Shown here: one piece after another, positions 1-7,400 of the stretch
How the letters are laid out: every line of letters starts with the position of its first letter
Position numbering within the stretch: the stretch's first letter is position 1
DNA from: Thermoguttaceae bacterium
GTDB taxonomy: Bacteria; Planctomycetota; Planctomycetia; Pirellulales; Thermoguttaceae
Direction of reading: 5' to 3'
DNA length: 9,048 nt
NCBI GenBank assembly: GCA_024653385.1
Contig: JANLFZ010000003.1
Location: 1-9,048, forward strand
The notes under the pieces: generated by a model
Databases searched by the model: none
What the model saw: only the letters and a program-made list of their open reading frames with translations
What the model was told of the DNA's origin: nothing
Program-made: the position numbers and the translations under genes

Positions 1-245
1 GGCGCCTTGACGCCGTGGGTCGGAAGCGCGAACTGCCCGCGGGCGTCGGTGACGACCCGACGCGGCGAGCCGCGCACGCCGACGCGGGCGTCACGAACCG
101 GCCCGTTCTCGTCGACCACGCAACCCCGAATGCAGGTCGTCGCCCATCCGGCCGCGGTTTCGCTCGATTCCGCGCCGGTCCCGAACGCCGAGAGCACCAG
201 CAGCGGCCCGGAGGTTATCGCCAGCGCGAGAAGCAGTCGATGCAT
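1..245 (-). CDS. Exported protein with N-terminal carboxypeptidase-regulatory-like domain (partial)
   Basis: Only the first 81 codons are present; the gene continues past the left edge. The ATG at 245 opens a classic export signal (MHRLLLALAI, a hydrophobic stretch to about residue 20, likely cleavage after about residue 25). Residues 39-75 read as one beta-sandwich unit: 'GCVVDENGPVRDARVGVRG' followed by 'TDARGQFALP'. This is the usual pattern of carboxypeptidase-regulatory-like (CarboxypepD_reg, transthyretin-like) domains, which are non-catalytic and sit outside the cytoplasm. No clear Shine-Dalgarno sequence precedes the ATG, and the other nearby ATG is out of frame. The gene lies 99 bases downstream of the HEAT-repeat gene on the same strand and may be co-transcribed with it. 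In planctomycetes such domains often precede cytochrome-type or other secreted modules, but which one follows cannot be seen here. Cysteines at residues 38 and 42 are a small oddity. Confidence 0.72.
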   Translation of the reverse strand, partial: MHRLLLALAITSGPLLVLSAFGTGAESSETAAGWATTCIRGCVVDENGPVRDARVGVRGSPRRVVTDARGQFALPTHGVKA

Positions 246-344
246 GGCGTTTTCTCGAGCATCGCGGGGCGTCGGGCCAGGGGGGCCGCGCTCGCTGCGA
301 TGGCGCAGGTCCAGCCGGTCTGCCCAACGCTCGGTTTGTCGGGC

Positions 345-1316
345 CTAGCGATTCGCCGGCTGGTTCTTGTCGATCCAGTCTTCCCAAGCCTTGCTGGCCT
401 CGAACCATTGAAGGCCGGTGGCGTTGGGGGGCGGCCCAAGGTCTACGCCCAGGAGTTTGACCAGCACGTCATGGGCCGTGGTGGCGACCAGCGTGCTGCG
501 GTCGCGCAAGGCGGCGGCCAACTCGCGGTACAGGGGCAGGCCCCGATAGCCCACGGCACTTGCGGCGGCGGCCCGGATCTCGTCGTCGGGATCCTTCAGC
601 TTCGCGCGCAAGGTTTCTTCGCTCATTCGGGCGAGCCGTTGACCGAGCATGCCCCGCGCCGCGGGCTTGACGCGGTCTGGCACCCGGGCGACGGCTTGAG
701 CAAGGGCCTCGGTGTACTCGGACCCTTTCCGGTTCTTGAGTTCCTCGAGCACTTGGAGTTGAGCCGAATCCCTGGCGTACTCCACCATTTTGACCAACGC
801 GGGGTAATCCCACTGGCTGATCGGCTTGTTCCGCACGCGAAGCATCACGGGATCGCCGGGTTTCAGGGCAAGCTCGTCGCCCAGGGCGACGGGGCCCCCG
901 AGTCGTTCCTGAACCATGCGCCGCAGGCTCTCCAGATATTGGCCGTAGGGCATGCCCGGCCCGGGTCGATCGAGGTTTCGGACGACGTATTCGAGCGTCT
1001 TCGGGTCCTTGATTTGGAAGAGCACTTGGGTGAGTTTGGCGCTAAGGGCCATGATGGGGCAACTGGCGCTGAGACGGGCCGCGCGGTTGACGCCGCGGAC
1101 CAGCGCCGGCACGCACTCGGCACCCTGAAGCGCAGCGAACTGCTCCCGCGCCTTCTGGCCGGCCTGGCCCGGCAGTCGGCCGACATCCCACTCGATGAAC
1201 CGGTTGACGATTTCATCGTAGGGATCGGGGCGATCGGCGGCCGACGCCCACATCGGTGCCGCCGCGAGGATGCCGCACACCACCATGCCCACGAATCGCT
1301 CCGCGCGGTTGCACAT
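345..1316 (-). CDS. Secreted HEAT-repeat protein
   Basis: A 323-residue protein with an export signal: basic start MCNRAER, hydrophobic core at residues 9-24, likely cleavage after the ASA at 24-26. The mature part is almost all helical. The clearest HEAT repeats lie at about 232-292. Examples are 'LRAKLKDPDDEIRAAAASAV' and, after 'YRELAAALRDRSTL', the helix 'VATTAHDVLVKLLG'. Less regular helical pairs occupy about 55-210. The C-terminus is a tryptophan-rich tail, 'WFEASKAWEDWIDKNQ' (304-319), a type of ending common in planctomycete HEAT proteins. HEAT solenoids bind other proteins, so a periplasmic scaffold role is likely but is only inferred. The ATG at 1316 is favoured over an in-frame ATG at 1286 because GAGGAGG sits six bases upstream and the basic n-region needs the longer form. 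No catalytic motif was seen. It may share a transcript with the downstream regulatory-domain gene. Confidence 0.82.
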   Translation of the reverse strand: MCNRAERFVGMVVCGILAAAPMWASAADRPDPYDEIVNRFIEWDVGRLPGQAGQKAREQFAALQGAECVPALVRGVNRAARLSASCPIMALSAKLTQVLFQIKDPKTLEYVVRNLDRPGPGMPYGQYLESLRRMVQERLGGPVALGDELALKPGDPVMLRVRNKPISQWDYPALVKMVEYARDSAQLQVLEELKNRKGSEYTEALAQAVARVPDRVKPAARGMLGQRLARMSEETLRAKLKDPDDEIRAAAASAVGYRGLPLYRELAAALRDRSTLVATTAHDVLVKLLGVDLGPPPNATGLQWFEASKAWEDWIDKNQPANR

Positions 1317-1322
1317 GGCACG

Positions 1323-1329
1323 CCTCCTC
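1323..1329 (-). promoter_or_regulatory. Shine-Dalgarno site of the HEAT-repeat gene
   Basis: Reads GAGGAGG on the minus strand, six bases before the ATG at 1316. It is one of the strongest ribosome sites in the window and fixes the start that includes the basic signal-peptide n-region. Confidence 0.75.
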
Positions 1330-1354
1330 GATTCCCGGCTTGGCCCTCGACTTC

Positions 1355-1383
1355 ACCTTACCAAATCGGTTTATCCGCGGCAA
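1355..1383 (-). promoter_or_regulatory. Candidate sigma-70 promoter for the HEAT-repeat gene
   Basis: On the minus strand TTGCCG (1383-1378) is followed by a 17-base spacer and TAAGGT (1360-1355). The -35 matches consensus at four of six positions and the -10 at three of six, and the spacing is ideal. This stretch is also the most AT-rich part of the gap. Start of transcription would be near 1348, about 32 bases before the ATG. The call is a pattern match only. Confidence 0.3.
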
Positions 1384-1517
1384 CGAGCGGAACCGGGGCC
1401 GGCCGCGTGGCGGCTTGCGGCGCGGTCGCGGGGGGTGCATCATACAGGGCGATGTTCGTGTGCGGGTGGGCGAGGCCCGCGGGTGGCGCACGGCACCCGG
1501 TCGCGTGGGAATCGGCC

Positions 1518-1546
1518 TTGCGTCGCATGGTTCTTCCGGCTATTCT
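1518..1546 (+). promoter_or_regulatory. Candidate sigma-70 promoter for the DUF2752-lipoprotein pair
   Basis: TTGCGT (1518-1523), a 17-base spacer and TATTCT (1541-1546) would start transcription near 1553, about a dozen bases before the ATG at 1565. The short leader fits the absence of a Shine-Dalgarno sequence before that ATG. The rest of the divergent gap (1384-1517) shows only a small CGGGTG/CACCCG hairpin at 1480-1499 and nothing else I can name. Confidence 0.33.
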
Positions 1547-1564
1547 CCCCCTTCCTTTCGTTCG

Positions 1565-2014
1565 ATGAGCACGACGGGGACGAAGCGGTGTCGTCAGGCC
1601 GCCCTGCAAGACCAGTCGCGGCGGTGGGCCGCCCTGTTGGGGGTTGGCCTTCTGGTGCCTCTGGTCGTGGCACGCCTGCTCGAACCGGACCCCCGCGGCC
1701 GAGGCACCCATGAGCAATTGGGCTTGCCGCCGTGTAGTTCCGTGGCTCTGCTCGGCGTGCCGTGCCCGACCTGCGGAATGACCACTGCGTGGGCCCATTC
1801 GGTTCGCGGGCACATGGTGGAGGCCTTCCGTGCCAGCGCGGCAGGGACGCTGCTGGCCGCCCTGGACTTGGCCGCGGCCCTGTGGCTGCTGGCCAGTGCC
1901 CTTTGCGCACGGTGGCTGGGCCGACCGCCCACGCCCCTGTGGGGTGCTTGGCTTGCGGGTGGCGTCCTCGGAGTGACGCTCATCGACTGGGCCTTGCGGC
2001 TCTGGACCGTTTGA
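1565..2014 (+). CDS. DUF2752 family membrane protein
   Basis: A 149-residue inner-membrane protein. The family signature is 'CPTCGMTTA' at 67-75 (CPxCGxTxx), which lies in the segment after the first membrane helix and is the hallmark of DUF2752. Likely membrane helices are at about 21-39, 92-115 and 125-146, with a basic N-terminus (KRCR, QSRR) expected in the cytoplasm. The family is usually about 100-150 residues long, so this copy is full length. Its biochemical role is not known to me; the paired cysteines suggest a metal or redox site, but that is inference. The frame stays open far upstream, but the ATG at 1565 is chosen because the family-like sequence starts only after it and a candidate promoter lies at 1518-1546. 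Upstream is CT-rich with no Shine-Dalgarno site. The lipoprotein gene follows after 19 bases. Confidence 0.85.
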   Translation: MSTTGTKRCRQAALQDQSRRWAALLGVGLLVPLVVARLLEPDPRGRGTHEQLGLPPCSSVALLGVPCPTCGMTTAWAHSVRGHMVEAFRASAAGTLLAALDLAAALWLLASALCARWLGRPPTPLWGAWLAGGVLGVTLIDWALRLWTV

Positions 2015-2033
2015 ACATCCTGGGGAACCGCCG

Positions 2034-2693
2034 ATGGAACGTCGCTCCCTTTGCCGCTCACTGCGTCGGGTGCTTATGTCGCTGCTCGCCATCGCCGCCG
2101 TCGCCACGGCCGGCTGCACCTCGGCGCTGTTCACCATGGCCTATCTGTTCAAAGGCAACGATGCGCCCGCCGAGTGCAACAAGCTCAAGGACAAGCGGGT
2201 CGTGGTCGTCTGCCGGCCTGTCGTCGCCCTTCAGTACCGCAACGCCCGCGTCGAGCACGATCTGGCCGAGCAAGTCAGCGGCCTGTTGCGCAAGAACGTG
2301 CCGAAGATCAAGGTGATCGACCACCGCAAGGCCGCCGAGTGGATGGACGAAAACACCTGGGACGAGTACACCCAAGTAGGCAAGGCGCTTCAGGCCGATC
2401 TGGTCGTGGGCATCGACCTCGAACAGTTCAGCCTGCTCCAGGGCCAGACGCTCTACCAGGGCCGGGCGAACGTGCGGGTAAGGGTGTACGACTGCAAGAC
2501 GGGACAGTTGGTCTTCGAGAAGCGCCCGCCGCAGACGGTGTATCCACCCAATCGGGTCGTTCAGACCTCGGAGAAACCCGAGGCCGAGTTCCGCCGAGAG
2601 TTCGTGCGCGTCTTGGCCGATCAAATCGCCCGGCACTTCTACGACCACGACCCGCACGCCGACATCGCCCTCGATGCCCGGTCGCTCGAGTAG
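2034..2693 (+). CDS. Lipoprotein of unknown function, possible CsgG/TolB-N-like fold
   Basis: A 219-residue predicted lipoprotein. The signal has an arginine-rich start (MERRSLCRSLRR), a hydrophobic core (16-25) and a lipobox ending ATAG-C, so Cys28 would be lipidated after signal peptidase II cleavage. The rest alternates strand and helix: 'DKRVVVVCRPVV' (53-64), a helix with 'HDLAEQVSGLLRKN' (75-88), 'IKVIDHRKAAEWM' (92-104), 'QADLVVGIDLEQF' (120-132), then 'ANVRVRVYDCKTGQLVFEK' (145-163) and a C-terminal helix (184-203). This order resembles envelope lipoproteins of the CsgG or TolB-N type, where a short nucleotide-free alpha/beta domain is followed by a 'V..YD..TG..V' strand pair. The similarity is by eye and weak. 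GGGGA lies seven bases before the ATG. An internal ATG at 2076 would lose the basic n-region and is less likely. It probably forms an operon with the DUF2752 gene, so both products may act at the envelope. Confidence 0.78.
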   Translation: MERRSLCRSLRRVLMSLLAIAAVATAGCTSALFTMAYLFKGNDAPAECNKLKDKRVVVVCRPVVALQYRNARVEHDLAEQVSGLLRKNVPKIKVIDHRKAAEWMDENTWDEYTQVGKALQADLVVGIDLEQFSLLQGQTLYQGRANVRVRVYDCKTGQLVFEKRPPQTVYPPNRVVQTSEKPEAEFRREFVRVLADQIARHFYDHDPHADIALDARSLE

Positions 2694-2695
2694 CG

Positions 2696-2707
2696 GCCTT
2701 CGAAGGC
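2696..2707. terminator. 12-bp palindrome in the convergent gap (weak terminator candidate)
   Basis: GCCTTCGAAGGC is a perfect palindrome starting two bases after the lipoprotein stop, in the 73-base gap between converging genes. No T-run follows on either strand, so intrinsic termination is doubtful. No better hairpin was seen in 2694-2766. Confidence 0.2.
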
Positions 2708-2766
2708 GGAGTGGCTGGCACGTGCGGACCCTGGCCTCATTGCCCAACTTGCTGAATGGCAGGCCC

Positions 2767-3633
2767 TCACAGCCATACGTGCAACCGGCCGCCGAGCAAG
2801 TCGGGTAGTGCGCGGCGCACCCAGTGCTGGATCTGCCGCGCGTCGTATCGCGTGCTGAAGTGCGAGGCGATGATCACCTCGTTCTTGAGCCGATCGCGGC
2901 GCTCGACCAAGTCGTCGAGATGCATGTGCCCGAACTTGTGGATCTTCTGCTTGCGGTGGCTCGGCGCCACGAACGTCACTTCGAGGATCAAGACCTCGGC
3001 CTCGAACATGGCGGGGCAGTCGTCGAGTCCTTCCGGCGAGCTGTCGCCAAGATAGGCCACCCGAGGAATACGTCGTTCCTGGGTCACCTCGGTCCCCCCA
3101 AGACGGAGGTCGCGGATCTCGGGCCCCGAAAGGCCCTGGAACTCGGGCTTGAGTTTCCGTCGCCGCTCCCAGATCACGAAGCCCAGCGAGGGCACCGTGT
3201 GCCGCGTGGCGGAGACCGTGGCCACCAACTCGCGAGACAGCTCGATCTCGTCGCCGGGCCGGGTCGGCACGAGGATGCAAGGGAGCCGCCCACGGTCCAG
3301 CCGGCTGATCTGCCGCAACACTCGCTGAACCGGATCGACGGCCGATTCGGGCAAGTGGATGGTGGGCGGATCCATCTTCATCATCCGCCGCCGCGCCACG
3401 TAGGCCGGCAAGGCCAGGACGTGATCGATGTGGGTATGCGACACGAACCAGGTCGGCGTGCCCATGAACGCCCACGGCTGCGCGCCCAGGTCGAACCCGA
3501 TCTTGAACTCGGGAACGCGCCAGTAGGTCTGAACCGCCGCCCGCGAAAAGCCCTCGATGGTAATCGCCTTGTGGCTCAGCCGCTTGATCGGTTGGTCGCG
3601 GAGTTGCGTGTCGGCTCGGGAGAGTTCGGTCAT
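2767..3633 (-). CDS. RNase Z-like metallo-beta-lactamase-fold hydrolase (probable tRNA 3' endonuclease)
   Basis: A 288-residue protein with the full RNase Z set of metal ligands in order: HTHIDH (His66, His68, Asp70, His71), His145 in 'RHTVPSLGF', Asp197 in 'YLGDSS', and His258 in 'ASHFSTRY'. It also has 'LEVTF' (217-221) and 'FGHMHLDDL' (234-242). RNase Z removes the 3' trailer from pre-tRNA using two zinc ions. The 'KLKPEFQGLSGPEIRDLRLG' stretch (160-179) resembles, from memory, the short plant nuclear tRNase Z enzymes more than the Bacillus form. The spacing from His145 to Asp197 is shorter than in the Bacillus enzyme, so the tRNA-gripping arm appears reduced; basic residues 157-160 (RRRK) could serve instead. 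The frame is open to 3987, but the family match starts at the ATG at 3633. That ATG overlaps the scpA stop as ATGA, implying coupled translation. Another MBL-fold hydrolase activity cannot be excluded. Confidence 0.83.
   Translation of the reverse strand: MTELSRADTQLRDQPIKRLSHKAITIEGFSRAAVQTYWRVPEFKIGFDLGAQPWAFMGTPTWFVSHTHIDHVLALPAYVARRRMMKMDPPTIHLPESAVDPVQRVLRQISRLDRGRLPCILVPTRPGDEIELSRELVATVSATRHTVPSLGFVIWERRRKLKPEFQGLSGPEIRDLRLGGTEVTQERRIPRVAYLGDSSPEGLDDCPAMFEAEVLILEVTFVAPSHRKQKIHKFGHMHLDDLVERRDRLKNEVIIASHFSTRYDARQIQHWVRRALPDLLGGRLHVWL
3630..3633 (-). other. ATGA stop-start overlap between scpA and the RNase Z-like gene
   Basis: The minus-strand bases ATGA combine the start of the RNase Z-like gene (3633-3631) with the TGA of scpA (3632-3630). 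No Shine-Dalgarno run is obvious just before it, so translation of the second gene probably depends on ribosomes finishing scpA. Confidence 0.75.
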
Positions 3634-4418
3634 GCGGGGTTCGTGGTCGCGGGGGTATGGTCGTAGTTGTCGACGGCCGACACGTCCAGCGGTCCGCCGG
3701 CATCGGGCCGGGGGTAGATCCAGATTTCCCCAAACGTCGCGTGCTGTTCGAGCGACACCTGGTGATGACGCACCAGTTCCAGGACCGCCAGGAAGATACC
3801 CACCAGCCGCGACTTGTGCATGCTGGGATCGAACAGCCCGCTGAAAGCCAGCCGGCCCAGCTCGTCGAGCCGTGCCTGGATCCGGGTCATGTAGACGTGG
3901 ATGGGCGTATCGTCGTACACGATGTTCGACGGACGGACGAGTTCCGCGGATCGGAGCACTCGCCCGAACGCGCTGACCAGGTCCCACAGCTCGACTTCGT
4001 GGATGGGTTCCTCGGCCAGATCCCGCTCCCGAGGGGGAAGGTCGCTCGATCGGCGGGCGTACTGCTGTTGCCAGCGGCGGCTGCGTTCTTCCAGCACGCT
4101 GGCGGCGTCGCGGTACTTCTTGTACTCCAAGAGCCGGCGCACCAGGTCTTCCCGAGGGTCTTCGACCGTTTCGTCGACTTCGTCGGCATGCGGCAGGATT
4201 CGCTGCGACTTGATCTCCATCAGGGTGCTGGCGACGACCAGGAAGTCTCCGACTGCGTCGACATCGATCTCCTTGAGCACCGCGAGGTATTCGAGGTACT
4301 GCTCGGCGATTTTCGCGAGCGGAACCTCCTCGACCTCGACCTCGTGCTTGCGCACCAAGTAATACAGAAGGTCGAGGGGGCCGCGGAAAAGCTCTTGCAG
4401 GTCAACGCGGAAATCCAT
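3630..4418 (-). CDS. scpA: Segregation and condensation protein A (kleisin subunit)
   Basis: A 262-residue protein of the usual ScpA length. ScpA is the kleisin that, with ScpB, bridges the heads of the SMC dimer in bacterial condensin, which organises and separates chromosomes. Visible family marks are 'FRGPLDLLYYLVRKHEVEVE' (11-30), 'IAEQYLEYL' (37-45), 'GDFLVVASTLMEIKSQRILP' (57-76), which bind the SMC neck, then 'LLEYKKYRDAA' (96-106). The C-terminal winged helix is at about 185-236 ('SRLVGIFLAVLELVRHH', 'FGEIWI'). A charged linker with 'DEVDETVEDPRE' lies at 79-90. The ATG at 4418 begins exactly where ScpA proteins begin (MDFRVDL); the upstream open frame to 5237 is the shadow of the large gene. 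No Shine-Dalgarno is seen; instead eight cytosines sit just before the ATG. scpB is not in the window. It lies 74 bases downstream of the large unnamed gene and overlaps the RNase Z-like gene. Confidence 0.95.
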   Translation of the reverse strand: MDFRVDLQELFRGPLDLLYYLVRKHEVEVEEVPLAKIAEQYLEYLAVLKEIDVDAVGDFLVVASTLMEIKSQRILPHADEVDETVEDPREDLVRRLLEYKKYRDAASVLEERSRRWQQQYARRSSDLPPRERDLAEEPIHEVELWDLVSAFGRVLRSAELVRPSNIVYDDTPIHVYMTRIQARLDELGRLAFSGLFDPSMHKSRLVGIFLAVLELVRHHQVSLEQHATFGEIWIYPRPDAGGPLDVSAVDNYDHTPATTNPA

Positions 4419-4492
4419 CGGGGGGGGCCCGCCGAACGGGGACGACACGGCATATGCCTGTAGTCTATCCGCTCTCGGAAAAAACGGCGAGG
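4419..4492 (-). other. Spacer between the large gene and scpA, with palindrome and C-run
   Basis: The 74-base spacer holds the perfect palindrome GGCATATGCC (4449-4458) and, read on the minus strand, a run of eight C just before the scpA ATG (4427-4420). TAGACT nearby could pass as a -10 box but no -35 partner fits. A run of six T on the minus strand (plus-strand A-run near 4480) is not preceded by a hairpin, so it does not look like a terminator and the genes are probably co-transcribed. Confidence 0.35.
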
Positions 4493-7400
4493 TCAACCCT
4501 CGTCGTCCCAGGAGGCGATCTGCCGGCGGGTTTCGTCGAGGGAGAGGCGAACCTGGGGGATTCGGTCGAGGGGGCTCCACGGCTCGGCCTCGGCCGGGTC
4601 GGCCCGGAGCTTGCGGACTTCCTCTTCCAACGACTCCAGCCAATTGGGCACGTCGAACCCCACGCCGCTGGGCTCTCGCAAGAAGGGCTCGATCTCGCGT
4701 CGGAGTTGGTCGAACGAGGCCGTCGTCGCGCCCGAACGAAGCTCCTCGACGGCCGGGCGCACCAGCGCGCAGAGGCGGTCGACGAGAAGGGGGCGCACGA
4801 ACCGTTCGCCGATGCGGTCGGCCACGCTGGGAAGACGCATTCCGTACTTGGCGACCAGACGTTCCAACCGCTGGAGATGTTCGTCGGCCACCGGGGCACT
4901 CCGCTGGGCAACCATCTCGCGCCACAGGTCGGCCGCCTCGGCCCGACCCGACCGGACAAGCACTTCGTGCGCCAGCGCCACCGGGCGGAGGTTCCAGGCG
5001 ACGCGATCGTAGCTGGCCTCCAGCCGGAGGAAATCCAACAGCGTGTAGAGCATTTCGCCCCGGTCCGACTGGGTTGTGGTGCTGTTGTAGTCGACGTACT
5101 CGCCGTAGTTCTCGACGACCGCCTCGAGGATCAATTCGAGCCAATACACGGCCTGAGCCCTGGGGATCTTCCGGTCGAGGTCTTCCAGGAGCAGGAACCG
5201 TTCGTCGTCGGATGCCTCTTCGCGCGACTGGAGCCAACGGCTCACCCCTTGGTGCAAGATCGCGCGGAGGTTGGCGAAGATCATGAATTTCTGGGTGAAC
5301 AGATCGCCGCCGTAACGTTGGATGAATTGTTTCAGGCCGTGCCAGCGGCTGCGTTCGTCGACGGCTTCGAGGACCGACAGGCGCACGTTGCGGCTATGCG
5401 CCAGCCAACGGCGCAGCAGCCGCTCGCTGGCGCGTTCCAACGTCTCCCCAAGCAGGCGCTCGGCCGAGAAGCCCCGCGCGCCGCGCGGCGCCTGCCATGC
5501 CTCGGCGGACTCGACCAGGCATCGGAACACGGCGCGACAGCCCGTGTCGAAGAGGCGATCGAATTCGGTGATGGCTCCCGGGCCGGCCGGATGGTTTCGC
5601 TCCATCTCCTGGATCACGCCGAGAAGCTGGTAGGTCTCGTTGAGCAGGCCCAGTCGCGGCAACGCGTCGAGCAGCCGGCCGAGGACTTGCTGGAGGGTTC
5701 GGGAGACCGCGATGCGTTCCGGGTTTCCGCCCCGGACCGTGGGCAGGTAGAGCAGCGGCTGGCTGGCCAGGGCATCGACCAGATCGGGCCACGCGGCGCG
5801 CACGCCCGCGGCATCGCCGCGCACCAGGGCGGCGAGAACGCGGCGCACCGGCGGCTCCCAATCCTCGATGCCGACCTCCGGGGCCGCCGAGCCCAGCATC
5901 GCGGAAAGCAGCAGTCCGGCGTCGGCCGTTTCGACCGCCGCGGAGATGATCCGGTCGAGCAGCGCTTCCTTGACGGCCCGGCGCCGGTCGTATTCGACCA
6001 GCGAATCGTGCGTCCCGCGTGGGGGAGGAATGCGATACCGATGGACGGCCGCAAGCAGGTCGGCGAAGGACCGGCGCCATGCGGACACTTGGCGGAGCCA
6101 CTCGGCGACGGCCTCCTCGCGGGCGGGATCGCGGTAGTCGATCGTGGCGGCGGCCACGGTCTTCCAGAGGCGGACGACCGTCGTCAAGAACGTCAGCCGG
6201 CCATGGATCCGCCCGGCCTCGGCCGACAGCTCGAAGTCGGTGGCCTCGATGCCCACGCCCTCGAGCATCTCGCCCTCGAAACCGTCTTCCGCCGTGTCGC
6301 GGTAGGTGACGTTCTCGTAGGCGGCGCGAAAGAGGTTCTTCTCGTCGTCGGGGTCGTCCTCCTGGCCGTTCTCGGCCGAGGGCAGTCCGCCATCGAGCGA
6401 CTGGCCCGCCAACTCCAGGCGGGGCACGCCCCAAAGCGGTTCGGCGTTCGCTTCGAGATAATCGAGGAATTTCCGCGACAGGTTGAATCGCTCGGCCAGG
6501 GCCACGGGACGGGCGGGCGAGGTTGGGCCGGTCTCCTCGGTTTGCCAGACCTGTTCCATCCAGCGCAGCGCCAAGGCGCCGAACGAGTGCGGCCCTTGCG
6601 CCAGCGGAATTTCGTCCGACTGGCTCAGCCAGTGCATCACCAGGGCCATCGACGCCACCAGATCGCGCTGTTTGAGCAGGGCCTCGACCAACAGCCCGTA
6701 GGCTTCGGGCGACCGGAACCGTTCGGCATGACGCCGCCAGAAGGCGAGGTTGCCGGCTTCGGTGCCGGCCTGGTGCCATGCGCGAAGCGCCTTGGCCACA
6801 CGCCCGGCCGACTCGCACACCTGCCGGCCGGAAATGCCCTCGATGCCGCTGACCTCGGTCGAGGCGTACTGGTCCCACCAGGCGGCCAGTCGATCGAGCC
6901 GGGCGGCGAGCCGGTCCACCAGCGGGTCGTCGCCGGCTGCTGCCGCGCTTTCCTCCAGGCGCGCATACAGGTCGAACAGCTCGTTCATCAGCTCCAACAG
7001 CTCGTCCACGCGGTGGTCGTGGATGCTATCCTCGGGGGCGGGAAACTTGCTGAACTGGCCCCCAAAACCCAGGATGTTCCACGGATCGACCATCGCCCCG
7101 CACTCGATCGCCCGGTGAAGCAGGTCCTCGATTTCGGGCAACTGCTTCGCGGCCAGTTCGAGCTGGCCTTGGGCCAGGGCGGCATGGGCCGTCGTCAGCC
7201 GGCAGTCGATCTCGCACCGCATCCGCGCCGAGGCCACCGGCACGGCACGGGCTTGCTCCGCGGCCGCGTCGGTGAAGCCCATTCGGGCAAACAGGCGCGC
7301 GAGGTGGACATGCTGCAACTGAGCGGCGCGGCGGCGCGCCAGCGTCTGGTTGAGGTGCTGCCGGGCCCCGCCAAAAGGCTGCCGCAAGGCCTGTGCCTCG

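Noticed and set aside
1480..1499. CGGGTG/CACCCG hairpin in the divergent gap
   Set aside because: A six-pair stem with an eight-base loop is common by chance in DNA this GC-rich, and no T-run or conserved element accompanies it.
15..1568. A 517-codon plus-strand open frame across the HEAT-repeat gene
   Set aside because: It is antisense to two genes with good signal peptides, and its translation shows no domain or sensible composition.
2058..2747. A 229-codon minus-strand open frame
   Set aside because: It is the mirror of the lipoprotein gene, which has a lipobox and an operon context; the mirror frame has neither.
3634..3987. N-terminal extension of the RNase Z-like protein
   Set aside because: It lies inside scpA in another frame and resembles no RNase Z sequence; the family match begins at the ATG at 3633.
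4419..5237. N-terminal extension of scpA by 273 codons
   Set aside because: The extension is proline- and arginine-rich shadow sequence of the large gene; ScpA homologues begin at the ATG at 4418.
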